Positions 6,780 through 13,428 of a DNA stretch of 15,127 nucleotides are shown piece after piece. Under the pieces are notes generated by a model. That model had not been told where the DNA came from and did no database searches. It worked only from the letters and a program-made list of their open reading frames with translations. Position 1 is the first letter of the stretch, and the number at the start of each line of letters is the position of its first letter. The stretch lies in NCBI GenBank assembly GCA_903913355.1, contig CAIWKU010000203.1:1-15127 (forward strand). The letters are read 5' to 3'. The translations under genes were made by a program, and so were the position numbers. This stretch comes from an uncultured Bacteroidota bacterium (GTDB lineage: Bacteria; Bacteroidota; Bacteroidia; Chitinophagales; Chitinophagaceae).

Positions 6780-7541
6780 ATGAGTAAGAAAATCATTCAG
6801 GTAACAGACCTCCACAAATCCTATGGCGATTTTGAAGCTGTTAAGGGTATTAGTTTTACTGTTTTTGAAGGGGAAATATTTGGTTTGCTGGGACCCAACG
6901 GTGCCGGTAAATCCACCACTTTGGAAATTATTGAAACCTTGCGCGAAAAAACAAGTGGAGAAGTATGGGTGGATGGATTGAACCTGGAAAAATCGCCCAA
7001 TGAAATTAAAAAAATCATTGGGGTACAGTTACAAACATCCGGTTTTTATCCCAGTTTAACTTTGGTAGAACTGATCAATCTATTCTCCGGTTTATACAAT
7101 GAAAAAACAGATCCCCTGGCATTGCTGGATAAAGTAAACCTGCGTGATAAAGCAAAGGCAAAATTCAAGGAACTTAGTGGGGGACAAAAGCAAAGATTCT
7201 CAATCGCAACTACGCTGATTAACCAGCCTAAAATTATATTTCTGGATGAGCCTACCACTGGATTGGATCCACAGGCAAGAAGAAATTTATGGGACCTGAT
7301 CAGGGAAATCCGCAATAATGGAACGACCGTGATCATTACAACCCATTATATGGATGAAGCCGAAGTATTATGTGACCGGGTAGCGATCATTGACAGCGGA
7401 AAAATCATTTCGATGAATACACCGGATAAATTGATTGATGAACTGGTTGCTTCGGGATTTGAAAAACCAAAAGAAGTAAAACAGGCCAATCTGGAAGATG
7501 TATTTATTCATTTAACAGGGAAAGCTTTACGCGAAGCCTGA
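6780..7541 (+). CDS. ABC transporter ATP-binding protein (DrrA/CcmA-like), no adjacent permease
   Basis: A 253-aa nucleotide-binding subunit that would power an ABC-2-type exporter. All ATPase motifs are intact: Walker A GPNGAGKST (38-46), a Q-loop around Q83-Q85, signature LSGGQ (132-136), Walker B IIFLDEP (152-158) and H-loop His189. The C-terminus NLEDVFIHLTGKALRE (237-252) is the tail typical of the drug/polysaccharide exporter ATPases of the DrrA class. The gene follows the small membrane protein by 3 bp and precedes the YfiT-like gene by 27 bp. The expected ABC-2 permease, about 240-400 aa with six helices, is absent on either side. The transported substrate cannot be inferred. Confidence 0.92.
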   Translation: MSKKIIQVTDLHKSYGDFEAVKGISFTVFEGEIFGLLGPNGAGKSTTLEIIETLREKTSGEVWVDGLNLEKSPNEIKKIIGVQLQTSGFYPSLTLVELINLFSGLYNEKTDPLALLDKVNLRDKAKAKFKELSGGQKQRFSIATTLINQPKIIFLDEPTTGLDPQARRNLWDLIREIRNNGTTVIITTHYMDEAEVLCDRVAIIDSGKIISMNTPDKLIDELVASGFEKPKEVKQANLEDVFIHLTGKALREA

Positions 7542-7568
7542 TTACTCACAAACAGAACACGGTATACT

Positions 7569-8096
7569 ATGTCAAATGATTTGAGATATCCTATAGGTAA
7601 ATACGAACCGCAACCCTATTCAGAAGAACAAAAACAGAAATGGTTGGCCGATATCCGTTTTCTTCCTGAAGAACTGGAACGTTCATTATTGAACCTGGAT
7701 GCCGCACAATTGAATACACCTTATCGCGAAGAAGGATGGACCGTAAAACAATTGGTTCACCATGTTGCAGATAGTCATATGAGTGCCTATACCCGTTTTA
7801 AGTTGGGTCTGACCGAAAATAATCCCACCATCAAGCCTTATGACGAAAAAGCCTGGGCATTATTGGCAGATAATGATTTAGTACCTGTAAACATATCAAT
7901 CACCTTATTACATGCCCTTCACCAGCGCTGGCTGGCTGCTATTAAAGATTTACCAGATACTGCCTGGGAAAGAAAAGTAGTACATCCTGAACATGGGCGC
8001 GAAATGAGTCTTTGGTTTCTTCTGGGTTTATATGCCTGGCATGGAAAACATCATACAACGCATATTACTTCACTGCGTGAAAGGATGGGTTGGTGA
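7569..8096 (+). CDS. DinB/YfiT-like putative metal-dependent hydrolase or thiol transferase (BstA family)
   Basis: A 175-aa cytosolic four-helix protein of the DinB/YfiT superfamily. The three-histidine metal site of B. subtilis YfiT appears conserved: a His in QLVHHVADSH (61-70, probably His65) and the C-terminal HGKHHTTHI (158-166), where His161 and His165 have the H-x3-H spacing. The N-terminal RYPIGKYEPQ and the YREEGWTVKQLVHH segments also match this subgroup. Characterised relatives are thiol S-transferases (bacillithiol in Firmicutes, where the family is named BstA), often linked to detoxification. The cofactor used here is unknown, and many annotations say only metal-dependent hydrolase. 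Its TGA overlaps the Nudix ATG by one base, which suggests translational coupling. Confidence 0.85.
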   Translation: MSNDLRYPIGKYEPQPYSEEQKQKWLADIRFLPEELERSLLNLDAAQLNTPYREEGWTVKQLVHHVADSHMSAYTRFKLGLTENNPTIKPYDEKAWALLADNDLVPVNISITLLHALHQRWLAAIKDLPDTAWERKVVHPEHGREMSLWFLLGLYAWHGKHHTTHITSLRERMGW

Positions 8097-8659
8097 TGGA
8101 AAAGAATATGCAATGGAAAACCCTTTCCTCCGAAAAACTTTTCAGTGAAACCTGGATGAATATCCGGGTAGATACCTGCGAAAAACCTGATGGTACGATT
8201 GTCTCCCCATATTATGTATACGAATTTCCGGAATGGGTAGCTGCTTTGGCCATTACAAAAGAAGGTGAAATTATTCTTGAAAGACAGTACAGGCATGCTT
8301 TACAAATAACAGGATTAGAAGTGCCGGGTGGTTGTGTAGATAAAACGGATCAGTCCTTTGAAGCAGCTATGGCCAGAGAATTATTGGAAGAAACGGGTTA
8401 CCAATTTGAGCAATTTACCTACCTGGGCGATACTTCGGCGAATCCTTCTACCAATAGTAACCTGATGCATATGTATTTGGCTACCGGCGGACAGAAAATA
8501 AAAAAGCAGGAACTGGATCCGGGAGAAGATATTGAAGTGCTATTGGTAAGTATGGATGATTTCATCAAGTTGGTAAAGGAGAATGCATTCATACAATCCA
8601 TGCATATGACCCTGATCTACAAAGCACTCGAGAAACTCGGAAAACTCAGAATTGGATAA
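8096..8659 (+). CDS. Nudix hydrolase (ADP-ribose pyrophosphatase-like)
   Basis: A 187-aa cytosolic hydrolase expected to cleave a nucleoside diphosphate linked to another group; the overall shape resembles the ADP-ribose/NDP-sugar pyrophosphatase branch. I chose the ATG at 8096, which shares its A with the upstream TGA. A TTG two codons earlier and an ATG at 8108 are alternatives. The Nudix box lies at about 78-102: EVPGGC is followed by SFEAAMARELLEETGY. The metal-binding core RELLEETG (94-101) is intact. However, the loop between the glycine and the helix is one residue longer than GX5E, and the first conserved Glu is Gln86. TSANPSTNSN (113-122) is a substrate-loop-like segment. It is last in the fbp cluster and converges on folC with a 20-bp gap. 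Confidence 0.88.
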   Translation: MEKNMQWKTLSSEKLFSETWMNIRVDTCEKPDGTIVSPYYVYEFPEWVAALAITKEGEIILERQYRHALQITGLEVPGGCVDKTDQSFEAAMARELLEETGYQFEQFTYLGDTSANPSTNSNLMHMYLATGGQKIKKQELDPGEDIEVLLVSMDDFIKLVKENAFIQSMHMTLIYKALEKLGKLRIG

Positions 8660-8667
8660 TCGCATCG

Positions 8668-8691
8668 CTGGATCTTATCTTAGGATGCCAG
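8668..8691. terminator. Hairpin between convergent Nudix gene and folC
   Basis: CTGGATC (8668-8674) pairs with GATGCCAG (8684-8691) if one G is bulged: 7 bp with a 9-nt loop. It spans the folC stop codon and lies in the 20-bp gap between convergent genes. There is no T-tract. It is a weak candidate for a shared 3'-end structure. Confidence 0.3.
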
Positions 8692-10002
8692 ATTTACTTC
8701 TCCTACCAGAAATACACTTCCGCAAACCAAAACCAGGTCATCTTTATCAGCCTTGCTTAAAGCAGATTGGAGTGCTTCGTCAATATGATTGAATGTATTT
8801 CCAGTAAGCTGATGATTCTGCGCTTTCATTTGTAAACTGGTAGCATCCAGTGCACGCGGTATTTGTGCCTGGGTAAAATAATAACTGGCCTGTTTGGGTA
8901 ATAGGCTAAGAACACTATCAATTTCTTTATCCTTTACCTTACCTATCACAATATGCAGATGATGAAAATCCATGAATTCCAGTTGCTCCCTAATTTGTTT
9001 GATTCCATCTACATTATGCGCCACATCCAGTATTACTGAGGGGTGGGAGTGAACCAGTTCCCAACGGCCATGCAAGCCAGTCAGTCTTTTTACATGTGGT
9101 AATGCTTTCTGTACGATTTCTGTGCCTGTATTCCATCCCATTATTTGTAACTGGTGCGCGGCTTCTAAAACGGTAATTATGTTTTTAGTTTGGTAAATAC
9201 CCGTTAAATCCAATTGATAATTTGTATGCGCATCATGTTGCTTATCCACTACTTCAACATCCAGTTGATGATGACTATATTTCCAATCTGCAACATATCG
9301 TTTTTCTTCAGCGAAAAAATTAGGGGTTTGGGAATTTTCTGCAGAAACTGATGTGATGACATTTTCAAAAACGGGTCTTGTTTCCGGAATGGCTTCTCCG
9401 ATCACAACAGGAACGCCTTTCTTGATGATACCCGCTTTTTCAAAAGCTATTTTTTCAAGCGTATCACCCAGCATATTCATATGATCCCAACCAATATTGG
9501 TTATCACACTCAGTTCCGGAGAAATGATATTGGTGCTGTCTAATCTGCCACCCAGTCCTACTTCAATAACAGCTATGTCCACATTTCTACTGGCGAAATA
9601 ATCGAAAGCCATCGCTACGGTAATTTCAAAGAATGATGGCTCAATTTCGTCAATCAGTGGCCTGATCCTTTCTGTGAAATCAACTACAAAATTTTCTTCA
9701 CACCATTTTCCATTTATCTTGATCCGTTCTCTGAAATCTTTTAAGTGGGGTGAGGTATATAATCCGGTTGTATAACCGGCTGTTTGCAAAATGGCTGCCA
9801 GCATATGACTGGTAGAGCCTTTACCATTTGTGCCTGCGATATGTATCGATTTGAATCTATGCTGCGGGTTGCCCAAGGCTTCGCATAACCTGAGTGTATT
9901 GGTCAGATCCTTTTTATAAGCGGCTGCCCCAATGCGACTAAACATCGGTAGTTTATTCAATAAATAGTCAATCGTTTCAGAATACAGCATAGTCAACTGC
10001 AA
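8680..10002 (-). CDS. folC: Folylpolyglutamate synthase / dihydrofolate synthase
   Basis: ATP-dependent ligation of glutamate to dihydropteroate and then to reduced folates, giving polyglutamylated folate in the cytosol. The 440-aa Mur-ligase-family protein has the P-loop IAGTNGKGSTSHM (55-67), LYTSPHL (81-87), the VEVGLGGRLDSTN segment (about 147-158), ITNIGWDHMNMLGDTLEKIA (167-186) and, in the C-terminal domain, ILDVAHNVDG. The MLGDTLEKIAFEKAGI stretch is the usual folC block. ATG 10002 and an in-frame ATG four codons later are both possible starts. The TonB-like gene lies 15 bp upstream on the same strand, a pairing often seen in Bacteroidota, so the two are probably co-transcribed. Confidence 0.95.
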   Translation of the reverse strand: MQLTMLYSETIDYLLNKLPMFSRIGAAAYKKDLTNTLRLCEALGNPQHRFKSIHIAGTNGKGSTSHMLAAILQTAGYTTGLYTSPHLKDFRERIKINGKWCEENFVVDFTERIRPLIDEIEPSFFEITVAMAFDYFASRNVDIAVIEVGLGGRLDSTNIISPELSVITNIGWDHMNMLGDTLEKIAFEKAGIIKKGVPVVIGEAIPETRPVFENVITSVSAENSQTPNFFAEEKRYVADWKYSHHQLDVEVVDKQHDAHTNYQLDLTGIYQTKNIITVLEAAHQLQIMGWNTGTEIVQKALPHVKRLTGLHGRWELVHSHPSVILDVAHNVDGIKQIREQLEFMDFHHLHIVIGKVKDKEIDSVLSLLPKQASYYFTQAQIPRALDATSLQMKAQNHQLTGNTFNHIDEALQSALSKADKDDLVLVCGSVFLVGEVNLAS

Positions 10003-10017
10003 AGATGCAACAATAAA

Positions 10018-10923
10018 TCATCCATGAAGCTTGAAATTGAATATCAGGGTGCCTGATTGTTCAGCAGCATTCGCTGCATTTAACTTCAGAAGTGTGGCCT
10101 TGCGAACAGCAATGGACAGGATATTTTTATTGGTAGTGGTTGTGCCTTTCTGATTTACAATTGCACGGGTTACATTCCCGGAATTATCTACTGTAATATC
10201 AACAGCTACTTTTGCATTTTCATTAAAATCATCTTCAAAATTGGGATAACGGGTAATATTTCTGCCGTTTAATCCGCTTTTGATTTTTACACCGCTGTTA
10301 CCACCCAAACCGCCATTACCACTGGCCGCATTCCCTTTATAGCTGTCAGAATTAGGATTCCCACTTGAATTTCCCTGATCTCCTTTTCCACCTGCGATCC
10401 CCTGATTTTGCACCCCATTATAACTATCTGCCCGGTTTCCACTGGATGCGGTAGCCGTACCTCCTTTGAAAACAGCTTTTGGTTTCGCTTCAACCGGTGC
10501 TGGGTGGGTGACCGGTTCAACCATTTTCTTTTTTACCATCGTAACCGGATGAATCAATGGTTTATTGGCAGGTTTACTTTTCGTTTTATTAATTGACGGG
10601 GCATCTCCATCCGCATATTCATCTGTATTGATTTTAGGCTGCGAAACGGCAGGTGTGTTTGATTCCGGAGGAGATATTTTTTTGTCTTCTGCCAGTGAAG
10701 GATCACCGGGAATTTGTGGCGCAATGGCCCCTGAGCCTGTTTCGCTATTGCCAAGATTTACTTCAATCCCTTCTCCCAATTCGGGTGGAGGTATTACAGG
10801 TAATGTCCATTGCAGAAAGAAGAACAAAAGGAAAAGCAATACGCAAATCCCCAGTGTGTATAAGGAAGCGCGAATATTCTTTTCTCTTTCAAAAGTGGCC
10901 GACATGGACTGATAATTGGTCAT
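10018..10923 (-). CDS. TonB-like energy transducer
   Basis: A 301-aa protein with TonB architecture: a short cytoplasmic N-terminus, one inner-membrane helix at about 20-41 (LYTLGICVLLFLLFFFLQW), a long proline/lysine-rich stretch (about 85-150), a Gly/Asn/Ser-rich low-complexity linker (153-211), and a C-terminal periplasmic domain (about 220-301). The C-terminal domain contains VAVDITVDNSGNVTRAIVNQKGTT, the TonB pattern of a hydrophobic strand, D/N-G-x-V, then a second strand. It would couple the proton-motive force to outer-membrane receptors or act in a Tol-like role. No exbB or exbD lies nearby. M1 has a -7 promoter box ending only 2 nt before it, so the true start may be Met7 (10905), or the mRNA may be leaderless. 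Confidence 0.82.
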   Translation of the reverse strand: MTNYQSMSATFEREKNIRASLYTLGICVLLFLLFFFLQWTLPVIPPPELGEGIEVNLGNSETGSGAIAPQIPGDPSLAEDKKISPPESNTPAVSQPKINTDEYADGDAPSINKTKSKPANKPLIHPVTMVKKKMVEPVTHPAPVEAKPKAVFKGGTATASSGNRADSYNGVQNQGIAGGKGDQGNSSGNPNSDSYKGNAASGNGGLGGNSGVKIKSGLNGRNITRYPNFEDDFNENAKVAVDITVDNSGNVTRAIVNQKGTTTTNKNILSIAVRKATLLKLNAANAAEQSGTLIFNFKLHG

Positions 10924-10925
10924 AC

Positions 10926-10933
10926 CAAATGTA
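10926..10933 (-). promoter_or_regulatory. -7 promoter element overlapping the start of the TonB-like gene
   Basis: The minus strand reads TACATTTG, an exact match to TAnnTTTG, ending 2 nt before the annotated ATG at 10923. No clear TTG sits 17-23 nt further upstream. If used, transcription starts at about the A of the ATG, implying a leaderless message or initiation at Met7. Confidence 0.35.
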
Positions 10934-10992
10934 CTGTGAATGAAACGGGAAATGAATGATGTTGAAAATTACATCCTTACCCATCAGGTAAT

Positions 10993-11091
10993 CCACTTAT
11001 CCGGTATAAATAAAGGTTAAGGTTTCCTATACTGCCTGGTTTTACGGGCTTATATAGAAAATCTTAACCAAGAAAAATGTTCAATAAGTGG
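10993..11091. repeat. Outer inverted repeat enclosing the S41 terminator hairpin
   Basis: CCACTTAT (10993-11000) and ATAAGTGG (11084-11091) are perfect 8-bp inverted arms 99 bp apart end to end. They enclose the long hairpin at 11015-11069. The right arm starts immediately next to the S41 stop codon. The nested symmetry could be a two-tier RNA structure on the minus-strand transcript, or the remains of a small palindromic element. Confidence 0.4.
11007..11069 (-). terminator. Long imperfect hairpin, probable terminator of the S41/barrel operon
   Basis: Two 17-nt arms, 11015-11031 and 11053-11069, pair at 15 of 17 positions, plus one T-G wobble and one mismatch, around a 21-nt loop that can form a further short stem. 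The outer end of each arm is GGTTAAG/CTTAACC. On the minus strand the hairpin lies 22 nt after the S41 stop codon and is followed by a T-rich tail reading TTTATTTATA. That fits an intrinsic terminator, although the loop is large and the tail is interrupted by A residues. Confidence 0.55.
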
Positions 11092-12318
11092 TTAATGCGA
11101 TTTAATATAATTGATAGCTGCATCCACTACCAGATCAGATCCACTTTGGTAAGCGGCCGTGGTTTCTCTTGCATAAATATCCGGAGGCACACCCTTGCCT
11201 TCGTAGATTTCGCCATTTATATATTTGAACATAGTAGAAGAAGTATACGTAAACAGATAGCCTGTGCTGCCAAAAGCCCCGGTGCCTATTGTAAACTGTC
11301 CGCCGTTATAATACACTGATGGTGCCAATGGCCCGTTTGCTCCATAGGTTCTTGTACCAATGAATTTACCATTGGGTAAGGTTTTGATGGCCATTGTAGT
11401 AAGTTCAGCCATACTTGCTGATAAATGATCTGCCAAGGCTACAATCGGAACAGTGATTTTTACCGACCCACCTACCCAGGGTTTTACAACAGCTGGGGCC
11501 CAGGGTGTGTAATCCAATCTGCCGATCCCATTTTTAGCCCTTGTATATCCAATATTCAATTGTGAAGTAATCATCTGCCCAACCAGGTAATCCAGATCGG
11601 CAATTTCGCCTCCTCCATTTCCCCGTAAATCAATAACTACCCCTTTAATATAATTAGGCAGGTTATGGATCATGCTGAAAAAATAATTAAATACGGGTTG
11701 TGTATTCACAGAAGCTTGCGAAATAGCAAAATTATTAAAGTAGAGATAGAGAATACTATTATTGATGGTTCCAGAAACCGCTTTGAATGCAGTGGCACTT
11801 CCATCCAGCGTAATGGTATCAACTCCCTGAACAAGGGTTGCCGCATCTATATATTTTTTAGGGATCAGCGAATCAAGTACGGCACCTGGAAATGTGCTAT
11901 CGGTAAAATAATTTGGATTTATGTTAAGCAGACGGTTCTCGGAAGGACTAAAACTATTCCCAGTTAACTCGAAGGTTAAGTTATAATGAGAATCAACCAG
12001 GCCTTTTGTCATTTCAGAAAAGTATTGCTCTGCCAGGGTTTCATTGGCATTATTAAAGACTTTTAAGTTATCAAAAAGCGGTTTGTAAGTAGTATACATT
12101 TTATCCCAGTCGGTGGAATCGATTCCCCAGAATACATAATTACTGTTCATCCCCGACCAGAATGCCTGAAAAAGATCGGGGTAACTATCTCCCGGATAAT
12201 TCTGTGCATTATTGGAAGCGGTCAGGTCTTTGCGACAGGATGAAAACGAAAAGGCAATCACCAGCGAAAATGCGATAAGTAGGAGGAATTTATTTTTAAA
12301 AGAAGGTATTCTGATCAT
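11092..12318 (-). CDS. S41 family peptidase, lipoprotein
   Basis: Probable periplasm- or outer-membrane-facing serine protease, anchored as a lipoprotein. Residues 11-27 form a signal peptide ending FSFSSC, with Cys28 as the lipidation site (lenient Bacteroidota lipobox). The region DLFQAFWSGMNSNYVFW (48-64) precedes GLVDSHYNL (106-114), which carries His111, the position of the catalytic His in tricorn/IRBP-like S41 enzymes. DLRGNGGG (230-237) is the conserved S41 loop. The nucleophile should be Ser302 in LSASMAE (299-305). The Lys general base of CtpA/Prc enzymes falls at Ala327 in TYGANG, so a Ser-His mechanism is more likely than Ser-Lys. A PorT-like barrel lies 40 bp upstream on the same strand. 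The substrate is unknown. Confidence 0.88.
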   Translation of the reverse strand: MIRIPSFKNKFLLLIAFSLVIAFSFSSCRKDLTASNNAQNYPGDSYPDLFQAFWSGMNSNYVFWGIDSTDWDKMYTTYKPLFDNLKVFNNANETLAEQYFSEMTKGLVDSHYNLTFELTGNSFSPSENRLLNINPNYFTDSTFPGAVLDSLIPKKYIDAATLVQGVDTITLDGSATAFKAVSGTINNSILYLYFNNFAISQASVNTQPVFNYFFSMIHNLPNYIKGVVIDLRGNGGGEIADLDYLVGQMITSQLNIGYTRAKNGIGRLDYTPWAPAVVKPWVGGSVKITVPIVALADHLSASMAELTTMAIKTLPNGKFIGTRTYGANGPLAPSVYYNGGQFTIGTGAFGSTGYLFTYTSSTMFKYINGEIYEGKGVPPDIYARETTAAYQSGSDLVVDAAINYIKSH

Positions 12319-12358
12319 AAAATATTTTTTTAGACGGGTTGACTATACAGATCTGCGA

Positions 12359-13108
12359 TTAATAAAAGGAGCCGAATAAATTATCCAGACTAAACAAACA
12401 ACCAATGGATATCCCAAAAGTGTCGTTATACCTGGGTACCTGGTTGGTCTGGTATTTTTTTTGCTGATCTGTGAAAGAACCCGTGTATTTTCCTTCAATA
12501 AAAAAACGATAAGAAGAATTTACTTCATAACTGATACCCATTCCGGCCACCCAGCCGAGTTCCAGGCGGTTGTCTTTGATGTTACTGAAAGTATATTTTT
12601 CATTATAACTGTACCCGTAATTTTCATTCAGGGCCGAGCTTGGATTTGATGAAGAGTAGGCCGTATCATTTGGATTAAGGATATTGGGTTCAGTTCCTTT
12701 CACATTGCCCGAAAGCCAGTAAGCTCCATATAAGCCCAGGTTAGCGTATCCCCGCAATTGCTCACCTCCAAAACTGAAATTCCCCATGATAGGTAATTGG
12801 ATATACCCGTTGGTATTTTTCTGATAAATACCCTGAAAAAAGCCGGTTCTGTTTATCTGATAATTTTTTTGCGTATAACTGGGTGATGCCTGTAAAGCAA
12901 ACCACTCGTTAAACTGGTACAAAACAGGAATACCGATTGAAATTCCGGAAGCGCTGTTATAAGTAGTAAAAGACTGTGCCGAATTGTTGGTGATTAGGTA
13001 ATTCTTATTGCCACCGGCTTCAATACCCAGATAAAACTGTGCTTTTGAAGTATAAGAAATCAGTAGAAGGAAAACCATACATACAAATCCTGTTCGTTGC
13101 TTACTCAT
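12359..13108 (-). CDS. Outer-membrane beta-barrel protein (PorT-like family)
   Basis: A 249-aa protein with a clean signal peptide: the hydrophobic core ends in SYTSKA-Q, with cleavage after about residue 23. It is followed by repeated amphipathic strands, such as FYLGIEAGGNKNYLI, GISIGIPVLYQFNEWFALQASPSYTQKNY, LELGWVAGMGISYEV and FFIEGKYTGSF. The C-terminus ends in an aromatic Tyr, as outer-membrane barrels usually do. This is the common Bacteroidota small porin/PorT-like barrel, with roughly eight to ten strands. The specific role is unknown; the family includes structural barrels and components of secretion machinery. Together with the S41 lipoprotein 40 bp downstream it probably forms a two-gene envelope operon ending in the hairpin at 11007-11069. 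Confidence 0.82.
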   Translation of the reverse strand: MSKQRTGFVCMVFLLLISYTSKAQFYLGIEAGGNKNYLITNNSAQSFTTYNSASGISIGIPVLYQFNEWFALQASPSYTQKNYQINRTGFFQGIYQKNTNGYIQLPIMGNFSFGGEQLRGYANLGLYGAYWLSGNVKGTEPNILNPNDTAYSSSNPSSALNENYGYSYNEKYTFSNIKDNRLELGWVAGMGISYEVNSSYRFFIEGKYTGSFTDQQKKYQTNQVPRYNDTFGISIGCLFSLDNLFGSFY

Positions 13109-13230
13109 AAATATAATTTCATGATAAATAAAGGGGGTAAGTAAAAATAAAATGATAATCTCACATAATATCGGTTTTAAACATATTTATATCTCTTCTA
13201 ACAAACTCAAAATGAAAAGGTTTCCCCCTT

Positions 13231-13271
13231 CCTTTAACAACGAATCCGGGTAGGATACTACCTGTTAAAGG
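13231..13271. repeat. Branched inverted repeat 1 (CCTTTAACA arms)
   Basis: CCTTTAACA (13231-13239) and TGTTAAAGG (13263-13271) are perfect 9-bp arms. Nested inside, GGTAG (13249-13253) and CTACC (13258-13262) form a second perfect 5-bp stem with the tetraloop GATA. The right arms of both stems are adjacent, so as RNA this is a 9-bp stem, a 9-nt one-sided bulge and a 5-bp stem. No T-tract follows on either strand. Confidence 0.5.
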
Positions 13272-13379
13272 TTCAGTAATCATAGCAGGAAACCGAAGAT
13301 AAATCTGGCCGGTAGAAATCTGTTGACTAATGTACATAAATGATTTCATTACCCGAGGATTAGGTATAAAATCAGGATG

Positions 13380-13428
13380 CTTTTAACAGGCTATCTGCTG
13401 CCGGGTGTTTACTAAGAATATGTTAAAG
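13380..13428. repeat. Inverted repeat 2 sharing the same arm as repeat 1
   Basis: CTTTTAACA (13380-13388) and TGTTAAAG (13421-13428) pair over 8 bp with one extra T in the left arm and a 32-nt interval. The 7-mer core is identical to that of the inverted repeat at 13231-13271, and the pair lies just downstream of the TauE/SafE stop codon on the minus strand. Confidence 0.4.

Noticed and set aside
8090..8095. TTG at 8090 as the Nudix start
   Set aside because: The ATG at 8096 gives the common overlapping stop/start arrangement, and the two extra residues add nothing to the fold.
10565..10943. Plus-strand ORFs of 96 and 115 codons opposite the TonB-like gene
   Set aside because: They lie antisense to a well-supported coding sequence, mirror its low-complexity Pro/Gly composition, and overlap each other in different frames.
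13161..13349. 62-codon minus-strand ORF in the gene-free stretch
   Set aside because: No recognisable motif, no promoter or ribosome-binding signal, and it runs through the branched inverted repeat at 13231-13271. An ORF of this length is expected by chance.
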